A DNA stretch of 64,000 bases from Paenibacillus oenotherae (GTDB lineage: Bacteria; Bacillota; Bacilli; Paenibacillales; Paenibacillaceae): NCBI RefSeq assembly GCF_019443105.1, contig NZ_JAHZIJ010000006.1, forward strand, positions 186,001 to 250,000, written 5' to 3'. This document shows positions 42,644 through 51,162 of the stretch, piece after piece; the stretch's first letter is position 1; every line of letters begins with the position of its first letter. A model generated the notes under the pieces. That model was not told the origin of the DNA, searched no databases, and saw only the letters and a program-made list of their open reading frames with translations. A program made the translations under genes and the position numbers.

Positions 42644-43981
42644 GTGAAAAAGTATGATACGATCCTAACCGACATGGAGCATAAAATCAGTCAGGGCCAG
42701 TACAAATCCGGACAAAAGCTGCCATCAATCCGCGACGCTATGGCGCTGTATGGCTGCAGTGTCAGTACGGTTGCACGCGCTTACGCTGAGCTGGAGAAGC
42801 GCCATGTGATTTATTCCATTCCGCAAAGCGGCTTTTACGTAGTCGAGCATACGCATGATAGCACTACGGATAAAGTCAGCGAAGTGATCGATATGGCCTC
42901 GGCCTCGCCGGATGCCAATCTATTTCCGTACCGCGATTTTCAGCATTGCCTGAACAAGGCGATAGACAAATACAAATATCAGCTGTTCACCTACGGCGAT
43001 TCCATGGGGCTGGATACTCTCCGCCAGACGCTGGTCTCTCATTTGGCCAATGACCAGGTGTTCGCGAAGGCTGACGGGATCTTCATTACCTCCGGCATTC
43101 AGCAGGCGATGGAAATATTGGCGAGGATGCCGTTCCCGAACGGCAAATCGACGATTCTGATTGAGCAGCCGGGCTACGATATTTATTTCAGCTATTTGGC
43201 GGCGGAAGGCATACCCGTGCGCGGCATCGCCCGCACGGCGAAGGGAATTCATTTGCAGGAGCTGGAGGAGCAATTCAGAAGCGGCGATATTAAGTTTTTC
43301 TATACGATGCCGCGCTTTCACAATCCGCTGGGCACTTCATATAGTGCGGAGGAGAGGAAGACGATCGCCAGCCTGGCCAGCAAATACGATGTGTATATTG
43401 TGGAGGATGACTATATGGCTGATTTGGGCGCAGAGCAGCGGTTCGACCCTATCTATGCCTGCAACCGGACCGCTCATGTTATTTACTTGAAGAGCTTCTC
43501 CAAGATCATCTTCCCGGGTCTGCGTCTGGGGGCCGCTGTACTGCCTGAGCAGCTGGCGGCAAAATTCCGCTCCTGCAAGAGCTACGGGGATACCTCTCTT
43601 CTATCACAGGCTGCGCTTGAAGTGTATATCAAAAACGGCATGTATGACCGTCACAAACAGCGTATAAGCAGCCAATACAGCGCTCGAATCCATGCTTTGA
43701 AAGAGGCGGTTGAACGGTATAACCAGGCAGGCTTGATCGAAATATCGGATGTCAGCTCGGGGGTCTATGTTCAGTTCAAGCTGCCGCGAACCGTTAACCT
43801 GGAGAGCCTGATCGGCAGGCTTGAGAAACGGAGTATCCATGTCAGAGCAGGCAAGGACTTCTATTTGCCGGATTTTCCAGACCGGGAAAAGTTTCTGCGG
43901 ATCAGCATTTCACGGGCGGAGCCGGAACAGATTGATAAAGGGGTTAAGGCCATTATCGAGGAAGTTCACCGTCTGCACTAG
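42644..43981 (+). CDS. MocR-type regulator: GntR helix-turn-helix fused to aminotransferase domain
   Basis: A 445-residue protein. Residues 1-70 form a GntR winged helix (QYKSGQKLPSIRDAMALYGC and SVSTVARAYAELEKRHVIYS). Residues about 90-445 are a class I aminotransferase-like domain with YGDSMGLDTLRQTLVSHLAN, PGYDIYFSYLAAEGIPVRGI, YTMPRFHNPLGTSYSAEER and the pyridoxal-phosphate lysine in SFSKIIFPGLRLG. MocR proteins use PLP as effector or cofactor. It starts with GTG after GGGGGATG. It probably regulates the divergent EamA exporter and itself through the palindrome at 42506. Confidence 0.93.
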   Translation: MKKYDTILTDMEHKISQGQYKSGQKLPSIRDAMALYGCSVSTVARAYAELEKRHVIYSIPQSGFYVVEHTHDSTTDKVSEVIDMASASPDANLFPYRDFQHCLNKAIDKYKYQLFTYGDSMGLDTLRQTLVSHLANDQVFAKADGIFITSGIQQAMEILARMPFPNGKSTILIEQPGYDIYFSYLAAEGIPVRGIARTAKGIHLQELEEQFRSGDIKFFYTMPRFHNPLGTSYSAEERKTIASLASKYDVYIVEDDYMADLGAEQRFDPIYACNRTAHVIYLKSFSKIIFPGLRLGAAVLPEQLAAKFRSCKSYGDTSLLSQAALEVYIKNGMYDRHKQRISSQYSARIHALKEAVERYNQAGLIEISDVSSGVYVQFKLPRTVNLESLIGRLEKRSIHVRAGKDFYLPDFPDREKFLRISISRAEPEQIDKGVKAIIEEVHRLH

Positions 43982-44025
43982 CCCGTATGTCCCGCGATAT
44001 TCACCTTAACCCCTATGCGCTTGCG

Positions 44026-44790
44026 CTATCGGATGAGATTGAGCGCTGTATTGATCTTATCCAGATAGGCAGGATCATTGCCTGAGCACATCAGTTTAAC
44101 CTGTCCGCTGCCGTCACCGTCCGCGATGCCGATCCGATACAGCATGGCCTGCAATCTTCGCACGGTCCCCATGTTCCCGTCAATAATTCCGATATGCGGC
44201 GGCAGAACCTCACGAAGAATATCTCTGTAGAAGGAATAATGGGTACAGCCCAGCACGACCATCCCATACCGGCTGAGGTCATAAGCAGAGAGCTTCTCGC
44301 GGAAGTAATCACTCATAATTTCTCTATCGAACTGAAGCGACTCACAATAATTGACCAGCTCCGGCAAGGGCAGTGAATCTACGATATTGAGGTCATCCAC
44401 CCGTGATACGAGCGCATAATACTTGGGCTGCTTCAGCGTTAGAGGCGTTGCAAAAACGAGCACTCTCAGCCCTGTCTCCCGATTCATCTCCACAGCAGGC
44501 TTAACAGCAGGCTCCATGCCGATAACCGGAATGGAATAACGTTCTCTCAATTCTGCTACAGCGATGCTGGTTGCCGTATTGCAGGCAATGACCAGCGCAT
44601 CGATACCCTCCTGTATGATCAAGTCTGTCGTCTCGATAATATAGGTTTTTACTTCATCCTTTGATTTGGTTCCATAAGGAACGTTAAGCCTGTCTGCGAT
44701 ATAGACAAAATCTTGTGTAGGCAGCTTGCGGATCGAGTCTGCCATCACCGTAAGACCGCCAATTCCAGAGTCAAAAAAACCAATAGCCAT
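44026..44790 (-). CDS. murI: Glutamate racemase
   Basis: A 254-residue racemase that supplies D-glutamate for peptidoglycan. The two catalytic cysteines are Cys70 in IACNTATS and Cys182 in LGCTHY; Asp7 and Ser8 in FFDSGIGGLTV form the substrate pocket, and GIIDGNMGT is the C-terminal loop. The sequence is complete. The sequence just upstream (44791-44884) separates it from the reductase-like gene. Confidence 0.95.
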   Translation of the reverse strand: MAIGFFDSGIGGLTVMADSIRKLPTQDFVYIADRLNVPYGTKSKDEVKTYIIETTDLIIQEGIDALVIACNTATSIAVAELRERYSIPVIGMEPAVKPAVEMNRETGLRVLVFATPLTLKQPKYYALVSRVDDLNIVDSLPLPELVNYCESLQFDREIMSDYFREKLSAYDLSRYGMVVLGCTHYSFYRDILREVLPPHIGIIDGNMGTVRRLQAMLYRIGIADGDGSGQVKLMCSGNDPAYLDKINTALNLIR

Positions 44791-44884
44791 GTGTGATCGA
44801 TTCCTATCCTATTAATCTATAGCTATTACAGAATAACGCGATATGAACCCGATGCGCAAGGCTAGACTCTTCCATTCTCTCCTC

Positions 44885-45415
44885 TCATCCGTTAGTGCGA
44901 TAGGTGAGCAATACGATTTGACCGATTTTCTCCATATTCTGCAGCTCCCAGACACTTGGCGCCGTTCCGCCTAGGAACAGTGGAATGCCTCCGCCCAGCA
45001 CTTTAGGAATGATAGCGATTTGCAGCTCATCGACCAGATGGTGGGCCAGAAATGCCTGCACGAGCTGCCCCCCTCCTACTAGCCATATGTCGCCTTTGGC
45101 TTCAGCCTTTAATCGCGGGATAAACGATTGCACCGGCTCGTCAACGAATATGACATGCGGTGCAGCTGCCGGCTCTGATCTGGTGAATACATAACAGGGC
45201 TTATCCGAATACGGAAATTCTTCCTCCAACTTCAGTACCACATCGTAGGTGAGCTTTCCCATGACCACTGCTTCAACCCTGCTGTAAAATTTGGAATACC
45301 CATTATCTCCCCCATCGCCCTGGACATCAAACAGCCAGTCAACCGAACCATCGCTTCGCGCAATATACCCATCCAGACTCATTGCAATGTACAACACAAC
45401 TTTGTTTACCGACAT
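44885..45415 (-). CDS. Dihydrofolate reductase family protein (RibD C-terminal domain, YyaP-like)
   Basis: A 176-residue protein of the RibD_C/DHFR-like fold. The N-terminus KVVLYIAMSLDGYIARSDGSVDWL is characteristic; VEAVVMGKLTYDVVLKL and GDIWLVGGGQLVQAFLAHHLVDELQIAIIPKVLGGGIPLF follow, the latter being the NADPH-binding glycine motif. These proteins are NADPH-dependent reductases of unknown substrate. It is divergent from the WYL regulator 75 bp away, which is a frequent pairing and suggests regulation by it. Confidence 0.9.
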   Translation of the reverse strand: MSVNKVVLYIAMSLDGYIARSDGSVDWLFDVQGDGGDNGYSKFYSRVEAVVMGKLTYDVVLKLEEEFPYSDKPCYVFTRSEPAAAPHVIFVDEPVQSFIPRLKAEAKGDIWLVGGGQLVQAFLAHHLVDELQIAIIPKVLGGGIPLFLGGTAPSVWELQNMEKIGQIVLLTYRTNG

Positions 45416-45490
45416 TTATCATCTCGCACCCTTCTGATATTCATGCTAAAGTATAACTACGACAAAAAGTGACGTAATCAGGAGATGAAT

Positions 45491-46417
45491 ATGAACGACC
45501 GAAGAATCGCGATTATGGGAATTATTGATGCCAGAAAAAAATTTACCGCCCGCGAGCTGGCTGAACGCTTTGAAGTATCCGTCCGCACCATTCAGCGCGA
45601 TCTCGATTATTTGCAGGGGATCGGTGTCCCGCTCTATACGGAGGTAGGCCCGCACGGAGGCTACCGTGTGCTGCCCAACCGCATATTGCCGCCTCTACAA
45701 TTGACGCGTTCGGAGGCAATCGGCCTCTTTTTAATGCTGCAGGTGCTCGAGAAGGTACAGGACTTTCCCTTTCAGTCGATTCGCGCTTATTTGGCTGAGC
45801 AATATTATGCGGAGCTGCCGCCGGATGTTCAAGAGGCGATCGACGGGATGAAGAAGCATATCCTGTTCTATCATCAGCAGCCCCAGCAGCCCTCGCCATT
45901 CACAATGAAGCTGCTGGAGGCGGCAATGGAGCAGAAGGAGATCCGGTTTCTGTATCAGTCCGCCGAAGGCGCCAAGCAATCGACAGCCTATCCGCTTGGT
46001 ATTTACTACGACAACGGCTTCTGGTACATGCCTGCAAGAAGGAGCCACCGTGTGCTCCTCTACCGGGTGGATCGTATTGCACAATTGGAAGTGCTGGATA
46101 ACAGCGACGGCTCCCTGCCGACTCTGACCGAATGGATGGCAGCCCCTGATGAGCGGGATAGCGTTGAGGTTGTCCTTCATTTTACAGATATGGGAGCCCG
46201 CCTTGCGGGGAATGAAAGCCTCTTTCGCTCCATGAAGGACAACCAATGGCACGGCCAGGTGCCCCCGGAAGAGCTCGCATTCCTGTCGCGAAAGCTGCTT
46301 ATGTACGGACCCGAGGTCAAAGTAGCAACACCTGTGCAACTGCAAGAGGCTGTCGTAGAACTGCTGGAGCGCAGCCTGAAGCAGTACCGGCCAAAATCAG
46401 AGGTTGACGGCTCATAA
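45491..46417 (+). CDS. YafY-type transcriptional regulator (HTH_11 plus WYL domain)
   Basis: A 308-residue regulator. The start is taken as the ATG at 45491 because CAGGAG abuts an earlier ATG at 45485. The N-terminal helix-turn-helix is KKFTARELAERFEVSVRTIQRDLDYLQ, followed by GYRVLPNRILPPLQLTRSEAI. The WYL domain spans about 145-230 with AAMEQKEIRFLYQ and GFWYMPARRSHRVLLYRVDRI, and a WCX-like C-terminal domain follows. WYL domains bind ligands or nucleic acid. Its likely target is the divergent reductase-like gene. Confidence 0.9.
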   Translation: MNDRRIAIMGIIDARKKFTARELAERFEVSVRTIQRDLDYLQGIGVPLYTEVGPHGGYRVLPNRILPPLQLTRSEAIGLFLMLQVLEKVQDFPFQSIRAYLAEQYYAELPPDVQEAIDGMKKHILFYHQQPQQPSPFTMKLLEAAMEQKEIRFLYQSAEGAKQSTAYPLGIYYDNGFWYMPARRSHRVLLYRVDRIAQLEVLDNSDGSLPTLTEWMAAPDERDSVEVVLHFTDMGARLAGNESLFRSMKDNQWHGQVPPEELAFLSRKLLMYGPEVKVATPVQLQEAVVELLERSLKQYRPKSEVDGS

Positions 46418-46420
46418 AGC

Positions 46421-46556
46421 CGCTGCGGGTTCGGTGGGTTCTTGCTACCGCTGTTAAAGCCCGATTTCTTAATTGGCAGATGATCATAGGTTGAAATCGG
46501 GCTTTAAAGGCGAACACTATCGTTTCTCCAGAATCCCTCCGACCCTCCGCTCTGTT
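46421..46556. repeat. Double-hairpin repeat, copy C (different central stem), acting as terminator
   Basis: The flanks match copies A and B (CGCTG, TTCTTGCTACCGCTGTT, AAAGGCGAACACTATCGTTTCTCC, then CGCTCTGTTC), but the central stem is AAAGCCCGATTTC (46456-46468) pairing perfectly with 46493-46505 instead of the CCCGGAATTC stem. It lies just after the WYL gene stop and could end that transcript, although the stem is followed by AAAGG rather than a T-run. Confidence 0.75.
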
Positions 46557-46639
46557 CGCACGTATGTCAAGATTTATTTTGTTTACATAAATATTATTAT
46601 GTAACTTAAATGCGAGAAAAAAAACAACAAGGCAAATCT

Positions 46640-46685
46640 GGGGAATGATTCTGGAGAAGCGTCAGCGATCATATGAACATTCCCC
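46640..46685. repeat. Double-hairpin repeat, copy D (central hairpin deleted, inverted)
   Basis: Read on the minus strand this is GGGGAATGTTCATATGATCG joined directly to CTGACGCTTCTCCAGAATCATTCCCC, that is, the two outer arms of copy A without the inner hairpin. It lies 20 bp after the Cdd1-like gene stop. Confidence 0.8.
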
Positions 46686-46705
46686 CGGCGCAGCAGCTTG
46701 GTTGT

Positions 46706-47170
46706 TCATTCCAAACGCCTGTGCCAGGCAACGGCAGGTCGTGAAGCAGGATATCCATGCTGTACCCGATATTGCTGCCTCTCCGCCGTGAAATCATGCC
46801 ATGCCCTGCTGCTGCCCGGGTTATTGGCATGGTGTACAAGGCAGCGGAAGGCATCCTCAAGACAAGGATCCTCCCAATATCCCGATGCTTGCTCCCATTG
46901 GTCGATGAGTCCCGCACCATCCCTGTTCTTTAATGACTCAAGCGAGCAATAGCCGAGATCAACCAGCCGCTGAGCCACTTTGGGGCCGATGGAGGGAATG
47001 GATTGGAACTGAGCCAGCCCCCGAATGGCCCCGGCCCGCTGTTCAGTTGTTTGAAGAATGAGGGCAAGCTGCGAGACCTCCATGTCGGCAATTTCGTTCA
47101 GCTTTATTTTTAATGCCCTTAAATTTGCTTTTTCCTGGGATGATAGAGGAAGTTTTGGTGCAGCAGCCAT
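46706..47170 (-). CDS. Helix-hairpin-helix protein, Cdd1 (pathogenicity locus) family
   Basis: A 154-residue protein. Residues 54-85, FQSIPSIGPKVAQRLVDLGYCSLESLKNRD, form a helix-hairpin-helix of the Cdd1 type, followed by the family C-terminal part CLEDAFRCLVHHANNP. In shorter family members the protein begins close to this motif; here there is an extra N-terminal helical segment (EKANLRALKIKLNEIADMEV). Role unknown; probably DNA-binding. The start has only a weak ribosome binding site. It follows the ElaA gene by 25 bp and may be co-transcribed. Confidence 0.8.
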   Translation of the reverse strand: MAAAPKLPLSSQEKANLRALKIKLNEIADMEVSQLALILQTTEQRAGAIRGLAQFQSIPSIGPKVAQRLVDLGYCSLESLKNRDGAGLIDQWEQASGYWEDPCLEDAFRCLVHHANNPGSSRAWHDFTAERQQYRVQHGYPASRPAVAWHRRLE

Positions 47171-47195
47171 CCGGTCATCACCGCTTTCTTATCGA

Positions 47196-47657
47196 TTATA
47201 GGATTGCTTCTGCTTCATCACTTAGAATCATATCCACGTGTGGAATGTTGTCCTCCAGGTACGATTCTGTTACCGCGCGAAAGCCGAATGAACCGTAAAA
47301 CTGCTGCAGATGGCTTTGGGCTTGTATTTTTATCGCCGTTTCCTGCAGCTCATGCCGCACAAAGTCGATCCCCCTCTGCAGCAGCTCCCTGGCTATGCCT
47401 TGACCTCTGTAAGCCTGGCTCACAATAACCCGCCCAAGCGATGCCTCTTGATAGGCTATGCCCGCAGGGACGATTCGCAGGTACGCGGCAATCTGGCCGT
47501 TATCCTCCTTGTACAGATGATAACAAGCAGGATCCTTCCCATCGACCTCCAAGTAGGGGCAATTTTGCTCCACTACAAAAATCAGCGTCCTTTCCTTCAA
47601 AATCGCGTAAAGCTCTATATTGGTCAGCTCTTCAAACTTTTTTATTTGCCAGCTCAT
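47196..47657 (-). CDS. elaA: GNAT acetyltransferase, ElaA family
   Basis: A 153-residue protein. The start is the ATG at 47657 (MSWQIKKFEELTNIELYAIL) after GAAGGAG. ElaA hallmarks: LKERTLIFVVEQNCPYLEVDGKDP near residue 25, AAYLRIVP, then the acetyl-CoA loop LGRVIVSQAYRGQGIAREL and IQAQSHLQQFYGSFGF. The substrate of ElaA proteins is unknown. Confidence 0.92.
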   Translation of the reverse strand: MSWQIKKFEELTNIELYAILKERTLIFVVEQNCPYLEVDGKDPACYHLYKEDNGQIAAYLRIVPAGIAYQEASLGRVIVSQAYRGQGIARELLQRGIDFVRHELQETAIKIQAQSHLQQFYGSFGFRAVTESYLEDNIPHVDMILSDEAEAIL

Positions 47658-47758
47658 AGCGGACTCCTTCATATGGTTTGCTGTTTATAGGGACTATTCT
47701 ACGCCATATCGGGGCGGGCTGCCAATTTCGGCGACTTATTGGCTGCCCCTTTTAACGG

Positions 47759-47880
47759 TTGTATTTCATCAGGGTTGATTGTAAAATAACGCTAAATAAA
47801 TCTTATTGCCGACCGGACATGCCAGAGGCTCCCGTTGTATTCGCATTGTCATCCTTCATGCGATTGCGGGAGCCTTTTAT
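47759..47880 (+). promoter_or_regulatory. Promoter and terminator-containing leader upstream of the HAD gene
   Basis: TTGTAT (47759-47764) and TAAAAT (47782-47787) are 17 bp apart, a good SigA promoter. About 35 nt into the transcript, GGCTCCCG (from 47827) pairs with CGGGAGCC ending near 47873, enclosing a smaller GCATTG...ATGC stem, and is followed by TTTTAT. No gene ends here on either strand, so the hairpin would attenuate the HAD gene starting at 47921. No known riboswitch class is recognised. Confidence 0.5.
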
Positions 47881-47920
47881 ATGCTGCGGGTCAGCGGCAC
47901 TTGAATGGAGTTGAAGCCGC

Positions 47921-48631
47921 TTGAATCTTAACGGCCTATCTTGGGTGTTCTTCGATGTGGGGGATACGCTTGTGGATGAGTCCCCTCCTATTGGAGACAG
48001 TATTGCGCAGTTCATTCGGGAGGCGGGCTTGTTAGGCTACTCCATTCTGGAAGAGCAGATCCATCAAGCCTTGTTCGACGCACATATCAGACACAACCCC
48101 TTCCCAATGCGCATTGTGATGGAGCGCTTCATCCCATCAGAGGCAGATCGCGCTGCGATTCGATCCGCTATGCAATATCGTAAGGAGCTGGAGATTCCCT
48201 TCCCGGAGGCCAAACCGCTGCTGCAAAGTCTCTCGGCACATTGCCGGATCGGCATTATTGCGAACCAGAGCAACGGCACAAGCGAGCGGCTGGAGCGTTA
48301 CGGCCTCCTGCCCTATATTGAGGCTGTCTTCTCCTCTGCGGAAGAAGGACTGTCGAAGCCCGATATTCGCTTCTTTGAGCTTGCGCTGCGCAAGACGGCC
48401 TGCTTGCCTCAGCATGCACTCATGGTCGGAGACCGCATCGATAATGATATTATCCCAGCGAAGCGTCTCGGGATGCGCACAATCTGGATCCGACAAGGGT
48501 TCGCCCGCTATCAGCGAGCTGATCAGCCTTCAGAAGCTCCCGACTTGATTGTAGACAATTTGTCCCAATTGCAGGCTGCATTTGAAGACTCCCGTACGCT
48601 GTATCGAATGCCAAAGCAAGACAGTGTGTAA
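47921..48631 (+). CDS. HAD-superfamily hydrolase with DxG variant motif I
   Basis: A 236-residue phosphatase-like protein starting at TTG (GGAG ten bases upstream). Motif I is FFDVGDTLVDE: the nucleophile Asp12 is present but the usual second aspartate (position +2) is glycine, a variant found in a subset of HAD proteins. Motif II is IIANQSNG, the lysine lies in LSKPDIRFFELALRK, and motif IV is MVGDRIDNDIIPAKRLGM. The cap domain is the small helical type (residues 18-95). Substrate unknown. A leader terminator may control it. Confidence 0.88.
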   Translation: MNLNGLSWVFFDVGDTLVDESPPIGDSIAQFIREAGLLGYSILEEQIHQALFDAHIRHNPFPMRIVMERFIPSEADRAAIRSAMQYRKELEIPFPEAKPLLQSLSAHCRIGIIANQSNGTSERLERYGLLPYIEAVFSSAEEGLSKPDIRFFELALRKTACLPQHALMVGDRIDNDIIPAKRLGMRTIWIRQGFARYQRADQPSEAPDLIVDNLSQLQAAFEDSRTLYRMPKQDSV

Positions 48632-48644
48632 TGGATATTAAGAA

Positions 48645-48671
48645 AGCCCGCACCATTCTTAGGTACGGGCT
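48645..48671 (-). terminator. Terminator of the ferritin-like gene
   Basis: AGCCCGCACC (48645-48654) pairs imperfectly with GGTACGGGCT (48662-48671). On the minus strand it is followed by TTTCTT, 22 bases past the ferritin-like gene stop; it may also serve the convergent HAD gene. Confidence 0.8.
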
Positions 48672-48692
48672 CTCCCTCCTATAGTAGCTGTG

Positions 48693-50051
48693 TCATGCCC
48701 CCGCACTGTCGTATCCGCTTCTCATCTCCTGAACAAACTGGGGCCACCATTCTTCCTGCTTGGACAAGCCGGCATATTTTGCTTTTGCTTCATCCCATTT
48801 CTTCCATGCAAGCTTGGCCTCCTTCTGCATTACCTCCATGCTTCCGAACTTGGGAACAAGCCAACGTCGGCCGATCTGCGCGTGCAGCACCTCATCCGCC
48901 CAATCATAGTCCTGCACCGTTGCTGCCAAGGGCATCCCCGATTGCTTCGAAATGAGCCATTCCCAGCGCTTGCCCGTTTCCTTATTCATAAGCCCCTGCT
49001 CAATCGCCCACAACAGCACATGGCTCTCAATCGGCTCCAAATCTACATTCAGCGACATGGAGGACTTCAGATCAACAGGGTAACGATAGAAAGGCACACC
49101 GCAGGAGTACAAACCTACCTCGCCCAGCATCGCATGACGAGCCTCGTCCCATAATTGCCTGGACAGATCGCTGTAATATTCCCACGGCTGTCCCTTCGTC
49201 TTGAACAGAATCGGGGCCATCCACTCCGGAACATCCATCTCACGAAGCCGTTTATAATAGAGGGCAAAAACCCGCTCATCTGCAAGCAGCGCCTCATCCT
49301 GATAATACTCGTCGATAAGTGCCGAGTTGTTGTAGTGATCCTGGAAACGATCGTCCCGCCGGGGAGCTGCCGCCATTTCGTAAGGCTTGCCGTCATTTCG
49401 AGGCTGCGGCAGCTCCACATGATGAACAAGCTCGTTCCCGTGCATGCCTCCTGCGTGCTGCAGATAAGCGGACAAGTGCGCCGCCCAGACATCACTTTGC
49501 ACTGCGTGCTCAGATGCTTGGGAGGTGAAGGCTTGCAGTGCCTGAAAGCCCCAATCCAGCATCTCTTCTTCCTCTCGCAGGATCTGTCTCAGCAGCCGCC
49601 AGGTAGGATGGTCAGCAAGCGGATTCGCCTCCTGCGCATAGAGCTTCATCGATTGGAGCAAAGCGGGACGAATGACGGCATAGATGCCGGTCAGCAGCTC
49701 GGTCGTATCGTTGGCGCGAATCGCCTCGTCCAGCCAGACCTTCAGCTGCTCATCAGGCACTCGGTCCAGGCCGAGCGGCGGTTCTCTCATCTCGGATACC
49801 CGTTTGCGCAGCGCCAGGCTGTGCTCCGCATCCAACCACATATGGTGACTGAGCGCGCATTTCACTTCCCATTCCGGCGTGGCAGGCAGATGTGCTGCAG
49901 CGATATCGACGAGATGGGCTTTGACATAGTTGTATCTTTTGAGCAGTTGTACCGTAAAATCAACTTGATAGCCCGGCTTGTCCGCGGTTTCATAAGAGCA
50001 GATTCCTGCGAGCGGCGGGATTCCCAAATTATCCATCATCGTGTTCACCAT
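48693..50051 (-). CDS. Large ferritin-like (diiron-type) protein of unknown function
   Basis: A 452-residue soluble helical protein. The start is set at the ATG at 50051 (MVNTMMDNLGIPPLAGICSY), after GGAGG with nine-base spacing. Several carboxylate/histidine motifs occur: WLDAEHS near residue 82, LREEEEMLDWGFQALQ near 163, LWDEARHAML near 302 and DYDWADEVLHAQIGRR near 387. The DEARHA and DEVLHA motifs are of the kind that bind two iron atoms in ferritin-like oxidases. Two ferritin-like halves could be present. It lies 39 bp after the isomerase-like gene, on the same strand, and both are divergent from an AraC regulator. An oxidase or oxygenase acting with the isomerase on a small molecule is plausible but not shown. 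Confidence 0.7.
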   Translation of the reverse strand: MVNTMMDNLGIPPLAGICSYETADKPGYQVDFTVQLLKRYNYVKAHLVDIAAAHLPATPEWEVKCALSHHMWLDAEHSLALRKRVSEMREPPLGLDRVPDEQLKVWLDEAIRANDTTELLTGIYAVIRPALLQSMKLYAQEANPLADHPTWRLLRQILREEEEMLDWGFQALQAFTSQASEHAVQSDVWAAHLSAYLQHAGGMHGNELVHHVELPQPRNDGKPYEMAAAPRRDDRFQDHYNNSALIDEYYQDEALLADERVFALYYKRLREMDVPEWMAPILFKTKGQPWEYYSDLSRQLWDEARHAMLGEVGLYSCGVPFYRYPVDLKSSMSLNVDLEPIESHVLLWAIEQGLMNKETGKRWEWLISKQSGMPLAATVQDYDWADEVLHAQIGRRWLVPKFGSMEVMQKEAKLAWKKWDEAKAKYAGLSKQEEWWPQFVQEMRSGYDSAGA

Positions 50052-50090
50052 GATCGATACGCCTCCATATCTATCCATTTGTCATCATCG

Positions 50091-50990
50091 CTATATCATG
50101 TTCGTTGTCTTCCCGGCTGCGGCGGATACCTCTGACCATACACGCTCTGCAAGTTTCTTCATCACAATCGACTGCTCCCATCGGTCAAAATGCTCCTCCC
50201 ACGAATTTCCCGGCAAGTAATTCGGGGTAACCGCATAATGATGGCCAATCTCGCACACGAAGAGCAGCACATCTCCCGGCTCTGCCTCGTGAAGCCAATA
50301 CAGGGCAGCCTGCTTCCACCAGCGTAGAAAATGCCCGACCATAGGATGCGTTCCCTCCGGACCCATATTGATCTGAATCTGCTGCGCATTGGTCACTCTG
50401 CCATGAATGCTGGATGTCCTTTGCAAGAGCTGGTCAAAGTAAGGCTCGGCTTACTCAAAATTGTACATTTCGCCTGCGAGCACGTAATGCGAGAAGTCAA
50501 TCGTCAGCCGCATGCAGGCCAACTCCCGTACATATTCCACGGTTCGCAGCAGATCCTGTGTAAGCTGTCCCCGATGGGTCTCCATGAAGAACGGAACCTT
50601 GTAACGATCCGCTGTCTCCATGAGCGAAGCCAGGCGGGCTACAGCTTCCTGCCCGGTCGTATAAGCATCCGGCACTTGAGCATTTACATACAGCACCGGA
50701 AAGTCCCCGGCTCGATCCAGCAGCTGCGACAGTTCCAGAGATGTTCCAGGAAACGACTCCAATCCAAAGCTGAGACCATACCGATCCAGCAGCCGCCTCC
50801 ATTGCTTCTCCTCCGCCTGATCAGGCAAGGAACCGAATATGCCGGTAAAACCGGCCTCGGCAATTCGTTCAAGCTTCTCTTCCAGCGTCCATTCTCTACC
50901 CTCGCTGCCATAACATTTCAGCGCCCACATCGCTTGATGAATTTCCATCCTTGGCGCTCGGCCGCTTCCGTCATTCGCTCTCATGATCAT
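50091..50990 (-). pseudogene. Sugar phosphate isomerase/epimerase-like TIM-barrel gene interrupted by an in-frame TAA
   Basis: Two reading frames in the same phase together make about 300 codons. The first part (to 50454) has a xylose-isomerase-like TIM-barrel start, WTLEEKLERIAEAGFTGIFGS, LSFGLESFPGT, FPVLYVNAQVPDAYTTGQEA, YKVPFFMETHRGQLTQDLLR and LTIDFSHYVLAGEMYNFE. After TAA at 50451-50453 the same frame continues AEPYFDQLLQRTSSIHGRVT and so on to ENMYLPGNSWEEHFDRWEQS-like C-terminal sequence. No frameshift is needed; a single base change would restore it. TAA is not used for selenocysteine or pyrrolysine, so the gene is probably inactive or makes a truncated barrel. The sequence should be re-checked for error. 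Start codon uncertain (50990 or 50948). Confidence 0.8.
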
Positions 50991-51162
50991 CGCCTGGCTG
51001 CTTCACCTGCTTTGTTTATTTATAGCTTAATCATACCGGCAGATACGACGGCCGTCATTGTCAAACCCGCCTGACTTTTTGTCAAAAACAACTGCGATTA
51101 ACCGCATAAATATGCTATAGTCAGCAGAGAATATAACATGGGGAAAGGAGTTTATTATACTA

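Noticed and set aside
49155-50135. 326-codon plus-strand frame opposite the ferritin-like gene
   Set aside because: The minus strand has clear conserved motifs, a ribosome binding site and a terminator; the plus-strand product is rich in H, R, L and Q as expected of an antisense frame.
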